DNA of 22,569 nt from Deltaproteobacteria bacterium (GTDB lineage: Bacteria; Desulfobacterota; Desulfuromonadia; Desulfuromonadales; Geothermobacteraceae): positions 1-22,569 of the forward strand of contig RFIO01000493.1 in NCBI GenBank assembly GCA_003695205.1, written 5' to 3'. This document shows positions 1-9,253 of this stretch, in pieces (the stretch's first letter is position 1; every line of letters begins with the position of its first letter). The translations under genes and the position numbers were made by a program. A model generated the notes under the pieces. It was not told the origin of the DNA and made no database searches. It was given only the letters and a program-made list of their open reading frames with translations.

Positions 1-64
1 CGCAGATGCTGCAGCCCTTGCAGTATTTCTCGATGATCTCCACTTCTCCTTTGGCCTTGCTCAT
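1..64 (-). CDS. 4Fe-4S ferredoxin-type protein, N-terminal fragment (probable 2-oxoglutarate:ferredoxin oxidoreductase delta/ferredoxin subunit)
   Basis: Only the first 21 codons lie in the window; the gene runs off the left edge. Translation from the ATG at 64 begins MSKAKGEVEI and continues to a CKGCSIC motif, the start of a CxxCxxC(xxxC) 4Fe-4S cluster site. A clear ribosome-binding site, AAAGGAGAT, lies just upstream on the minus strand. The gene follows icd and mdh on the same strand. In Geobacter-type genomes that position is, to my knowledge, held by the small ferredoxin subunit of the kor operon, which couples 2-oxoglutarate oxidation to ferredoxin in the TCA cycle. The Fe-S character is seen; the kor assignment is inferred from gene order. 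Any other small bacterial ferredoxin would begin similarly. Confidence 0.7.
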   Translation of the reverse strand, partial: MSKAKGEVEIIEKYCKGCSIC

Positions 65-292
65 TCCGGTCTATCTCCTTTGTTTTGATGACCACCCCGG
101 AGGGCTGACTTAAAACGGCGGAATGCTACCACAAGCGGCGAATTCATGCCAGCGCATAGTGTCTACGTCATGCGTTTTTCAGCAGGCTGCAAACAACATT
201 GAGCGATACTTAAAAAATGTGCCGGCCCTAAAGGAAGAAGGGCAATGTTGCCATTGCCCTTCCCCGTCAGCCCTTGTGGTGGTATTGCGGCA
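65..292. other. mdh to ferredoxin-subunit intergenic spacer
   Basis: This 228-bp gap holds no convincing gene; short ORFs crossing it are antisense extensions of mdh. Next to mdh it has an 11-bp inverted repeat, listed separately. The rest is fairly AT-rich for this genome and could hold a promoter for the downstream ferredoxin-subunit gene, but I see no well-matched -35/-10 pair. Confidence 0.5.
237..262 (-). terminator. Hairpin downstream of mdh (weak terminator or processing site)
   Basis: A perfect 11-bp inverted repeat, GAAGGGCAATG / CATTGCCCTTC with loop TTGC, lies 30 bases beyond the mdh stop. On the minus strand it is followed by TTCCTTTAGG, which is only modestly T-rich; a run of six T comes about 20 bases further on. 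It could be a leaky terminator, an mRNA 3'-end stabiliser or an intercistronic processing hairpin between mdh and the ferredoxin-subunit gene. Confidence 0.5.
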
Positions 293-1249
293 TCAGAGGT
301 TGAGGCTGTCAACCAAGTTTTTGACGGCGTTGACCGAGTTGTCGAACATGGCCTGCTCTTCTTCGTCCAGTTCGAACTCGATGATTTTTTCAACACCGTT
401 GGCGCCCAGGACGCAGGGGACACCGACGTAGTAGCCGTCGACCCCGAACTCTCCCTGCAGCATGGCGCAGGTCGGCAGCACGCGCTTCTGGTCCTTGAGG
501 ATCGACTCGGCCATGGCGATGGCCGAAGAGGCCGGGGAGTAGAAGGCGCTGCCGGTCTTGAGAAGGGCGACAACCTCACCGCCGGCACCCTTGGTGCGCT
601 GCACCATGGCGTCCATGACTTCCTTGGCTTTTTCCTTGCTGCCGTACTTGCGCTCCAGCAATTCCATAACCGGAATGCCGTTGACCGAGGCGTAGCGCAC
701 CAGCGGTACCATGGTGTCGCCGTGGCCGCCCAGGGTCATGGCGTTGACGTCCTTGACCGAGACACCCAGTTCCCAGGCGATGAAGGCCTGGAAGCGGGCC
801 GAGTCGAGCACGCCTGCCTGGCCCATGACGCGGTTGGCCGGGAAGCCGGTGACCTTGCGGCACAGGGTGACCATGGCGTCGAGGGGATTGGAGATGACGA
901 TGACAAAGGCATCGGGGGCGTTGTCGCGGATACCTTCGGCAACCGAGGTCATGATCTTGGAGTTGACCTCGATCAGGTCATCGCGGCTCATGCCGGGCTT
1001 GCGGGGCAGACCGGCGGTGACGATAACCACGTTGGCGCCGGCGATGTCCTTGTAGTCGTTCGTTCCCTTGAGCTCGACGTCGAAACCGTCGACCGGGGAG
1101 GCCTCGGCGATATCGAGGGTCTTGCCCTGGGGCATGCCTTCGACGATGTCGAACATAACGACGTCGCCCAGTTCACGCAGGGCTGCCAGCTGGGCCAGAA
1201 CACCACCGATCTGTCCACCACCGATCAGAGCAATCTTGGGTCGTGCCAT
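293..1249 (-). CDS. mdh: Malate dehydrogenase, NAD-dependent, LDH-like type
   Basis: The protein interconverts malate and oxaloacetate with NAD in the TCA cycle, in the cytoplasm. The 318-residue length matches the LDH-like MDH family. The N-terminal Rossmann motif GGGQIGG (about 10-16) is followed by acidic Asp34 in the VMFDI strand, which favours NAD over NADP. Substrate-binding arginines are in RKPGMSR (Arg83, Arg89). Arg152 in LDSARF and catalytic His176 in GGHGDTM complete the site. The ATG at 1249 is chosen over an in-frame upstream ATG at 1303 because GGAGAGAG sits right before it and the mature family start (MARPKIALIGGG) fits. The gene has its own promoter with the shared TCA operator, and it lies downstream of icd but behind the icd terminator. 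LDH activity is unlikely given the neighbours. Confidence 0.96.
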   Translation of the reverse strand: MARPKIALIGGGQIGGVLAQLAALRELGDVVMFDIVEGMPQGKTLDIAEASPVDGFDVELKGTNDYKDIAGANVVIVTAGLPRKPGMSRDDLIEVNSKIMTSVAEGIRDNAPDAFVIVISNPLDAMVTLCRKVTGFPANRVMGQAGVLDSARFQAFIAWELGVSVKDVNAMTLGGHGDTMVPLVRYASVNGIPVMELLERKYGSKEKAKEVMDAMVQRTKGAGGEVVALLKTGSAFYSPASSAIAMAESILKDQKRVLPTCAMLQGEFGVDGYYVGVPCVLGANGVEKIIEFELDEEEQAMFDNSVNAVKNLVDSLNL

Positions 1250-1345
1250 TGTCTCTCTCCTTTTTTCATGTGAGATGAAGTGGGCCTCAAATCGGCCTTT
1301 CAAATTGCGGGAACCGGCGCAATCCTGCGGTCTGCACCGGGCCGG

Positions 1346-1379
1346 TGTATACAGTATGCAAACTCCGTTTGACTGTCAA
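1346..1379 (-). promoter_or_regulatory. mdh promoter with TCA-type operator
   Basis: On the minus strand there is a perfect TTGACA (1379-1374), then 13 bases, then the 15-bp near-palindrome TGCATACTGTATACA (1360-1346). With 17-bp spacing the -10 is TACTGT (1356-1351), inside the palindrome, so a bound protein would block RNA polymerase. The same arrangement and spacing occur before icd and acnB. The expected transcript start is near 1344, giving a leader of about 95 bases that contains a small ATTGCG/CGCAAT hairpin. Confidence 0.75.
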
Positions 1380-1429
1380 GAACCTTTGCCGCAAAAGTTA
1401 CCTTTTCTGGTCTGGCCCTGTCGCGGACG

Positions 1430-1458
1430 AAAAAGGCCCGCCCCGAAAAGGGCGGGCC
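1430..1458 (-). terminator. Rho-independent terminator of icd
   Basis: A 9-bp GC stem, GGCCCGCCC / GGGCGGGCC with a 6-base loop, is followed on the minus strand by TTTTTCG. It begins 15 bases past the icd stop and separates icd from the mdh promoter. Confidence 0.88.
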
Positions 1459-1473
1459 CGTTGTTCCAGTCGG

Positions 1474-3711
<2,238 letters not shown>

Positions 3712-3802
3712 TTTGGCTCTCTCCTTTATCGATCAGGTGAATCAGAGGGTGCGTCGGAACGGACCGGACGCATCCGGATAAAACGCCGGTTGGCTTTTGA
3801 AG

Positions 3803-3836
3803 TGTATACAGTATACAGGGGGTCGGGGGCTGTCAA
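3803..3836 (-). promoter_or_regulatory. icd promoter with perfect TCA-type operator
   Basis: On the minus strand TTGACA (3836-3831) is followed after 13 bases by the perfectly symmetric TGTATACTGTATACA (3817-3803). A -10 of TACTGT (3813-3808) at 17-bp spacing lies wholly inside the operator. The architecture is identical, to the base, to those of mdh and acnB. The leader is about 90 bases and contains a stem formed by TGCGTC and GACGCA. Confidence 0.78.
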
Positions 3837-3840
3837 GGGG

Positions 3841-3864
3841 AAAAAAGAACGGCACGACCGGTTC
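3841..3864 (-). terminator. Possible weak terminator after the DUF4398/LysM lipoprotein gene
   Basis: A 6-bp stem with one bulged base (GAAC-C-GG / CC-GTTC) is followed on the minus strand by six T. It sits 25 bases past the lipoprotein stop and just before the icd -35. The stem is short, so termination may be partial. Confidence 0.4.
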
Positions 3865-3888
3865 GGCAGCACCCGACGGGAAAAGGCG

Positions 3889-4572
3889 CTAATCGGCCTT
3901 GACGGCAGGGAAAAAGGGGCTCTTGCGCGCCTCGAGGCGCGCGGCTTCGAGCTCTTCGGACTTGAGGTTGCGCGGGATGGTGAGTTCCTGCCCGGGATAG
4001 ATCTTGCGCGGGTCGGTCAGCTGATCGCGGTTGGCCTGGTAGAGCAGGGGCCAGAGCAGCCGGTCGCCGTAGACCTCGGGCCGGGCGGCGATGGCCGGCA
4101 GGCTGTCTCCTTCGGCGACTGTGTAGCGTTGGAGCTTTTTCGGCGGTGCCGGTTTGCTCCTGGCCCGGGCTTTTTTCTTTTCCAGTTCAGCCCGGCGCCT
4201 TTCCTCCTCCTGCTTGCGACGTGCCTCTTCGGCGAGCCGCCGCTCCTCTTCTTCGCGGGCCAGGCGGGCCAGCTCCTCGGCCGTGCGTTTTTCCCGCGCC
4301 TGGCCGGCTGCCAGGCGCGCCTGGGCTTCAGCGAAGGGAAGCAGTTCCCGGGCCTGCTTGTACTTGCGCGCGCTCACCAGCTCCTCGGCCTTGTCGAGGG
4401 CTGCCTTGGCAGCCAGGTATTCCTGTTCGGCCCAGGTCGGCGCACCGGCGGCGTAGGCCCGGGCCATGGCGGCCCGGGCTGAAGTCAGTTCATCCATGGG
4501 CGGCCGGGCGCAGCCGGCCGAAACCAGGAGCAGAAGCAGCAGGCAGAGATGTCCGATGCGGGCTGCGGTCAT
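3889..4572 (-). CDS. Lipoprotein with DUF4398-like helical region, charged coiled coil and C-terminal LysM domain
   Basis: A 227-residue cell-envelope protein. The start at 4572 gives a textbook lipoprotein signal: a hydrophobic leucine run and lipobox VSAGC, with Cys at about residue 20. Next comes a helical region (ELTSARAAMARAYAAGAP) like DUF4398. A long charged coiled coil rich in Glu, Arg and Ala covers about 80-150. A LysM-type peptidoglycan-binding domain follows (YTVAEGDSLPAIAARPEVYGD through YPGQELTIPR). The protein is presumably anchored in the outer membrane and bound to the cell wall. It starts 10 bases after the aspS stop, so it is probably co-transcribed with aspS. The local ribosome-binding site is weak, suggesting coupling to aspS translation. 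The domains are recognised from sequence; the cellular role is unknown. Confidence 0.85.
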   Translation of the reverse strand: MTAARIGHLCLLLLLLVSAGCARPPMDELTSARAAMARAYAAGAPTWAEQEYLAAKAALDKAEELVSARKYKQARELLPFAEAQARLAAGQAREKRTAEELARLAREEEERRLAEEARRKQEEERRRAELEKKKARARSKPAPPKKLQRYTVAEGDSLPAIAARPEVYGDRLLWPLLYQANRDQLTDPRKIYPGQELTIPRNLKSEELEAARLEARKSPFFPAVKAD

Positions 4573-4582
4573 AGGTGGGGTG

Positions 4583-6379
4583 TCAGTCGCCTTTCCTCGC
4601 TCGGGAGCTAAGGCGGATACCGAGTTCGCGCAGCTGTTTTTCGTCCACCGGGCTGGGGGCTTCGGACAGCAGGCAGGTTGCCTTCTGGGTTTTGGGGAAG
4701 GCGATGACATCGCGAATCGAATCAGTACCCGCCAGGAGCATGGTCAGCCGGTCAAGGCCGAAGGCAATGCCGCCGTGGGGCGGAGCGCCGTACTTGAGAG
4801 CATCAAGCAGAAAGCCGAACTTGGCCCTGGCCTCTTCCTCCCCGATGCCGAGCAGCTCAAACATTTTCGCCTGAATGGCCTGGTCGTGAATACGGATCGA
4901 ACCGCCGCCGATCTCGCTGCCGTTCAGAACCAGGTCGTAGGCTTTGGCTCGCGCCTTGCCGGGGTCACTGTCCAGCAGGGGGATGTCCTCGTCCATCGGG
5001 GCGGTGAAGGGGTGGTGCACCGCCACGTGGCGTTTTTCCTCCTCGTCCCACTCGAGCAGAGGGAAGTCAGTGATCCAGACGAAGCGGTAGTCGTCCTTTT
5101 TCGCCATCCCGAGTTTGTGGCCGAGGTGCTGGCGCAGGCGGCCGAGCGCCTCGTTGGCAATCGACGCTTTGTCGGCGACGAACAGCAAAAGATCGCCGGT
5201 TTCGGCGCCCAGCGCCTGTTCGATCGCCTTGAGTTCCTCATCCTTGAAGAACTTGGCAATGGGAGACTGCCAGCCGTCGGCGTTGATCTTGACCCATGCC
5301 AGGCCTTTGGCGCCGTAGATGCCGACAAAGCCGGTCAGGTCGTCCAGGTCCTTGCGCGAGAAGGTCGCGCCGCCCTTGACGTTGATCGCCTTGACCAGCC
5401 CGCCGCCGGCGGCGACATCGGCAAAGACCTTGAAGTCGCATTCCCGAACGATATCGGTCAGGTCGACCAGTTCAAGACCAAAACGCAGGTCAGGATTGTC
5501 AACGCCAAAACGGTCGAGGGCTTCGGCGTAGGTCATGCGCGCCATTGGCAGCTTTACCTCGACGCCGAGGGCCTCCCTGAACACCCGTGCGATCATCCCT
5601 TCCATCATGGCGATGACATCGTCGCGATCGACAAAGCTCATTTCGCAGTCGATCTGGGTGAACTCGGGCTGGCGGTCGGCTCGCAGGTCCTCGTCCCGAA
5701 AGCATTTGACGATCTGGGCGTAGCGATCAAAGCCGGAGACCATCAGCAGTTGCTTGAAAATCTGCGGCGACTGGGGCAGGGCGTAGAAGGTGCCCTGGTT
5801 GACACGGCTCGGCACCAGGTAGTCGCGGGCCCCTTCGGGGGTGCTCTTGGTCAGGACCGGGGTCTCGATGTCAAGAAAACCGTTCTCATCCAGGTAGCTG
5901 CGCACGGTGCGCGTCACCTTGTGACGCATGATCAGGCATTCCTGCACCGCCGGTCGCCTCAGGTCGAGGTAGCGGTACTTCAGGCGCAGGTTTTCGGCCA
6001 CATCCGTATATTCGTCAAGCATGAAGGGCGGGGTCTCGGCCTGGTTGAGAATGCGCAGTTCGCTCACCTCGATTTCGACCTCGCCGGTCTTCAACTTCGG
6101 GTTGACCATCCCCTCCGGACGCGGGGAGACCCTGCCGATGGCAGCGACGACCCATTCGCTGCGGACCTGGTCGGCCTTGGCGTGAGCCTCGGGGTCGCGG
6201 TCGGGGTCGAGGGCCAGCTGCACAATGCCGGTCCGGTCGCGCAGGTCGATGAAGATCAGTCCGCCGTGGTCGCGGCGCCTCTGTACCCAGCCCATCAGGC
6301 AGACCTGTTCGCCGATGTTGCCGGCTTTGAGATCGCCGCAGTAGTGGGTTCGTTTCCAGCTGCCGAGTTGGTCGTTCAC
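4583..6379 (-). CDS. aspS: Aspartyl-tRNA synthetase (probably non-discriminating Asp/Asn type)
   Basis: This 598-residue class IIb synthetase has the bacterial AspRS layout. An N-terminal OB-fold anticodon-binding domain (about 1-110) is followed by the catalytic core, with the PQSPQ aspartate loop (202-206), motif 2 (FRDEDLRADRQPEF, 227-240), a bacterial GAD insert and motif 3 (GIAFGLDRL). The start is GTG at 6379, supported by GGAGGA eight bases upstream. The OB-fold reads RRRDHGG, with His38 where discriminating enzymes such as that of E. coli have Leu. The same His is described for the non-discriminating Pseudomonas aeruginosa AspRS, so this enzyme may also charge tRNA-Asn for GatCAB amidation. 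The gene lies 100 bases downstream of hisS and has its own strong promoter. Confidence 0.97.
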   Translation of the reverse strand: MNDQLGSWKRTHYCGDLKAGNIGEQVCLMGWVQRRRDHGGLIFIDLRDRTGIVQLALDPDRDPEAHAKADQVRSEWVVAAIGRVSPRPEGMVNPKLKTGEVEIEVSELRILNQAETPPFMLDEYTDVAENLRLKYRYLDLRRPAVQECLIMRHKVTRTVRSYLDENGFLDIETPVLTKSTPEGARDYLVPSRVNQGTFYALPQSPQIFKQLLMVSGFDRYAQIVKCFRDEDLRADRQPEFTQIDCEMSFVDRDDVIAMMEGMIARVFREALGVEVKLPMARMTYAEALDRFGVDNPDLRFGLELVDLTDIVRECDFKVFADVAAGGGLVKAINVKGGATFSRKDLDDLTGFVGIYGAKGLAWVKINADGWQSPIAKFFKDEELKAIEQALGAETGDLLLFVADKASIANEALGRLRQHLGHKLGMAKKDDYRFVWITDFPLLEWDEEEKRHVAVHHPFTAPMDEDIPLLDSDPGKARAKAYDLVLNGSEIGGGSIRIHDQAIQAKMFELLGIGEEEARAKFGFLLDALKYGAPPHGGIAFGLDRLTMLLAGTDSIRDVIAFPKTQKATCLLSEAPSPVDEKQLRELGIRLSSRARKGD

Positions 6380-6453
6380 GAAATGTGTCCTCCGATATCT
6401 AGTCGTTCTGTGCGCTTCGATGAGCCTCTGCCAGGGCTTCCGGGAAACTCCAG

Positions 6454-6483
6454 ATTATAGGGAGTCGCCTGCCGAAACGTCAA
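6454..6483 (-). promoter_or_regulatory. Strong sigma-70 promoter of aspS
   Basis: On the minus strand TTGACG (6483-6478) and a perfect TATAAT (6459-6454) are separated by 18 bases. The -35 overlaps the hisS stop codon. Initiation is expected near 6447, giving a leader of about 68 bases. It lets aspS and the lipoprotein be transcribed independently of the signalling genes upstream. Confidence 0.75.
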
Positions 6484-7748
6484 TCACCCTCTGTCGAAAG
6501 CAGATGGGCGCACAGGTCGAACAGTTTTTCGTCGATTCGAACCTCGACCTGGCTGCCGTCGGCCATCTGCTTGAGTGGCGCCGTGCCGCGGTTGAGCTCG
6601 TCTTCACCCAGGATCAGCACGCGCTGGGCGGCCAGCTTGTCGGCTCGACGCATCTGCGACTTGAGACTGCCGCCGCGGTAGTCGATTTCGACCCGGATGC
6701 CCTTGAGCTGCAGCTTCGACATGATGCGGAAGGCTTCGCGCCCCGCCGTCTCGCCAAGAGCGGCAATGAACAGGTCGGGGCCTTCGACCGTCGGACGGCT
6801 TTCTCCGCGCAGCAGCGCCAGACGTTCCACGCCCATGGCAAAGCCGATGCCGGGCAGATCAGGTCCGCCAACCTGCCTGAGCAGGCCGTCGTAGCGACCG
6901 CCGGCGGCCACGGCACTCTGGGCACCGAGGTGGCTGGTCAGCAGTTCGAAGGTGGTACGGGTGTAGTAGTCGAGTCCGCGTACCATGCGCGGGTTGATGG
7001 CGTAGGGGAGTTCAAGGTCTCCGAGGTGGCCGCGCACCCGGGCAAAATGGTCCTGACAGCCGGTGCAGAGATGGTCGAGCACCGAGGGCGCCTCGACGGT
7101 GGCCTCGGCGCAGCCGGGAACCTTGCAGTCGAGCACGCGCAGGGGATTTGTCCGGTAGCGCCGCCGGCAGTCGTCGCACAGGGAATCCAGCCGCTGTTCG
7201 ATGAAGGCGACCAGCTGGTCTCGGTAGCCGGGCCGGCATTCCGGACAGCCCAGGGAGTTGATCTGCAACTCGACATCCTGCAGGCCGATAGCCTCGAAAT
7301 AATGCAGCAGCATGGCCAGAACCTGGGCGTCGATGCGGGCGTCCTCGCTGCCGATCACCTCGGCGCCGATCTGGTGAAACTGGCGGTAGCGGCCTTTCTG
7401 GGGCCGTTCGTAGCGGAACATCGGCCCCATGTAGTAGAGCTTGGTGATCTGGTCGGAGGCATGCATCCGATGCTGGGCGAAGGCGCGCATCACCGGTGCG
7501 GTCCCCTCCGGGCGCAGGGTCAGTGACAGGCCGTTGCGGTCCTCGAAGGTGTACATCTCCTTTTCGACGATGTCGGTCGTCTCTCCGATCGACCTGCAGA
7601 ACAGCTCGGTCCGCTCGACCACCGGCGTGCGGATCTCACTGAAGCCGTAAAGGGAAAAAATCCTGCGGGCCGCCGACTCAAGCTCCTGCCAGAGCGGGGT
7701 GTCCTCGGCCAGAATGTCGTTCATGCCCTTGACGCCGGAAATACTCAC
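6480..7748 (-). CDS. hisS: Histidyl-tRNA synthetase
   Basis: A 422-residue class IIa synthetase that attaches histidine to tRNA-His. The N-terminus SGVKGMNDIL, motif 1, motif 2 (FRYERPQKGRYRQFHQ), the histidine-specific signature RGLDYYTRTTFEL and motif 3 (GIGFAMGVERL) are all present in order, followed by the anticodon-binding domain (about 325-422). A cysteine-rich insert (CPEC, CDDC, then CxxC-like pairs, about 190-245) occurs in many bacterial HisRS and may bind zinc. The start is GTG at 7748 with AGGAGA in place; the alternative ATG nine codons in would remove conserved residues. The gene follows the adenylate cyclase by about 110 bases and precedes aspS, an order shared by many bacteria. 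Confidence 0.97.
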   Translation of the reverse strand: MSISGVKGMNDILAEDTPLWQELESAARRIFSLYGFSEIRTPVVERTELFCRSIGETTDIVEKEMYTFEDRNGLSLTLRPEGTAPVMRAFAQHRMHASDQITKLYYMGPMFRYERPQKGRYRQFHQIGAEVIGSEDARIDAQVLAMLLHYFEAIGLQDVELQINSLGCPECRPGYRDQLVAFIEQRLDSLCDDCRRRYRTNPLRVLDCKVPGCAEATVEAPSVLDHLCTGCQDHFARVRGHLGDLELPYAINPRMVRGLDYYTRTTFELLTSHLGAQSAVAAGGRYDGLLRQVGGPDLPGIGFAMGVERLALLRGESRPTVEGPDLFIAALGETAGREAFRIMSKLQLKGIRVEIDYRGGSLKSQMRRADKLAAQRVLILGEDELNRGTAPLKQMADGSQVEVRIDEKLFDLCAHLLSTEGD

Positions 7749-7804
7749 GGGTCTTCTCCTTGCTGCGAAAGTTGCGGGCCGCCTGCGGAGCGGCCGCGGG
7801 CGGC

Positions 7805-7834
7805 TATCATCCTTTGCGCCGGCGGCATTGTCAA
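7805..7834 (-). promoter_or_regulatory. Possible hisS promoter
   Basis: A perfect TTGACA (minus strand, 7834-7829) lies in the gap between the cyclase stop and hisS. The candidate -10 elements at suitable spacing (GATGAT at 17, ATGATA at 18) match poorly. A GC-rich inverted repeat (GCCGCC ... GGCGGC) follows in the leader. Confidence 0.35.
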
Positions 7835-7858
7835 GGGCCGTTCAGGGGAGGGCGGTGT

Positions 7859-9253
7859 CTACAGGTCAAGGCGCAGCCCGGTGACCCGGTAGATGGCAAC
7901 CGGCTGTTGTTTCCCCTTGAGCTGCATCGGCGGCAGGGCTTCGGCTTCGACTTCCCGCTCGACCTCGTGCCAGGTCGCTTCGGAAATCAGGATTTCCCCG
8001 GCACCGGCGAGCCCCTGAAGCCGGGCGGCGATGTTGACGTTGTCACCGATGACCGTGTACTCCATTCGGCTGGTCGAACCGATATTGCCGGCAATCACCT
8101 GTCCGGTGTTGATGCCGATGCCCATCTGCAGCGGCGGCAGCCCCCGTGCCTTCTGTGCTTCGTTGAAATCGACGATGGTTCGCTGCATGTCGAGGGCGCA
8201 CTGGACGGCGCGCAAAGGATCGTTCCCCAGCGATACCGGTGCTCCGAACAGGGCCATGATGGCGTCGCCCATCAGTTTGTCGACCATGCCTCCGTTCTGG
8301 GCCACGACTTCGATCATGGAGCTGAAAAAGGCGTTGAGCAGTTCGAGAATGGCGCCCGGTTCGAGTTTTTCCGCCAGTGGGGTGAACCGGCGGATGTCGG
8401 CAAACAAAATGGTGACGGTCTTTTCTTCGCCGCCAAGTTCGATGCTTTCCTGGTCGAGCAGGACATCGCTCAGGGGCTTGCTCATGTAGCGCTCGAAGGT
8501 GCTTTTGATGAACTCCTTCTCCCGCAGGCTGCCGGCCATGTCGTTGATGGCGGCGGTCAGAATGCCGATTTCATCCCGACGGCGGGTTTCCACATGCTGG
8601 TCCAGGTTGCCGCGGCCGATCTGTCGGACCGCCTCGACCAGACCAAGCACCGGGCGAACGGCGAAGCCGGCGAGCAGGTAGGCGGCCAGGCCGCCGGCGA
8701 GCAGGGCGCCGAGAGCGAGGGTGGTCAGCTGTCTGCGCATGACCATGATTTCGCGCCGGATCGGTTCGCTCGACAGCCCCAGGTGGATACTGCCGATGCG
8801 CACGGGGGGATCGGCAACCGTCCAGACCGGAACCTGCAGTTCGTACCAGCTCTTCTGTCCCTGCTGACGCCGGATGGCCCGGAAGTCCTTTCGGTCCGTC
8901 AGGATTTTTCCCCCAGTCCGGTTCGGCCGGGTGCCGACCAAGCGCACCTCGTCGGCGGCGCGGATGGTGTCTTCCCGGTCCAGGATGCGGGCGTACAGGA
9001 TGCCAGGCGCCTTCAGGGCGTTGCGCGCGGCGGAAAAGAGGTAGAGGTCATCGCCGGTCAGCAGCGGGTCTTCGGCGTTGAAGGCGATGGCGCGGGCGAT
9101 GCCGAGGCCCTTGTCGAGGTTTTCGCGCAGCAGCGATCGTCGGATGTTCTGTTCCAGGGACAGGACCACCAGCACCATGAGCAGGCCGCTGAACAGCGCC
9201 AGCACCAGGGCGAACTTGAATCGCAGGCTGGAAAAGAGGCCCGGGCGGCTCAT
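7859..9253 (-). CDS. Membrane-bound class IIIb adenylate cyclase with periplasmic sensor and HAMP domain
   Basis: This 464-residue enzyme makes cAMP from ATP. A TM helix at about 13-33 and another at about 178-198 flank a periplasmic sensing region (about 35-175), possibly Cache-like. A HAMP linker (about 198-250) leads to a class III catalytic domain (about 275-455). All six signature residues are present with canonical spacing: metal-binding Asp286 (FADIRRF) and Asp330 (KLMGDA), base-selecting Lys326 and Thr400 (EYTVIGD), and transition-state Asn407 and Arg411 (NVNIAAR). The Lys/Thr pair predicts ATP rather than GTP, and class IIIb enzymes are often bicarbonate-responsive. The ATG overlaps the stop of the upstream TPR gene (ATGA), so the two are translationally coupled. 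Confidence 0.93.
   Translation of the reverse strand: MSRPGLFSSLRFKFALVLALFSGLLMVLVVLSLEQNIRRSLLRENLDKGLGIARAIAFNAEDPLLTGDDLYLFSAARNALKAPGILYARILDREDTIRAADEVRLVGTRPNRTGGKILTDRKDFRAIRRQQGQKSWYELQVPVWTVADPPVRIGSIHLGLSSEPIRREIMVMRRQLTTLALGALLAGGLAAYLLAGFAVRPVLGLVEAVRQIGRGNLDQHVETRRRDEIGILTAAINDMAGSLREKEFIKSTFERYMSKPLSDVLLDQESIELGGEEKTVTILFADIRRFTPLAEKLEPGAILELLNAFFSSMIEVVAQNGGMVDKLMGDAIMALFGAPVSLGNDPLRAVQCALDMQRTIVDFNEAQKARGLPPLQMGIGINTGQVIAGNIGSTSRMEYTVIGDNVNIAARLQGLAGAGEILISEATWHEVEREVEAEALPPMQLKGKQQPVAIYRVTGLRLDL

Noticed and set aside
1250..1303. Upstream in-frame ATG extending mdh by 18 residues
   Set aside because: The extension is not family-like, and a strong ribosome-binding site directly precedes the internal ATG at 1249.
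4466..6460. 664-codon plus-strand open frame over aspS
   Set aside because: It is antisense to aspS with its class II motifs and has no domain of its own.
7749..7858. T-box or attenuator leader for hisS
   Set aside because: The gap is only 110 bases, lacks T-box conserved sequences and has a GC-rich inverted repeat without a T-tract.
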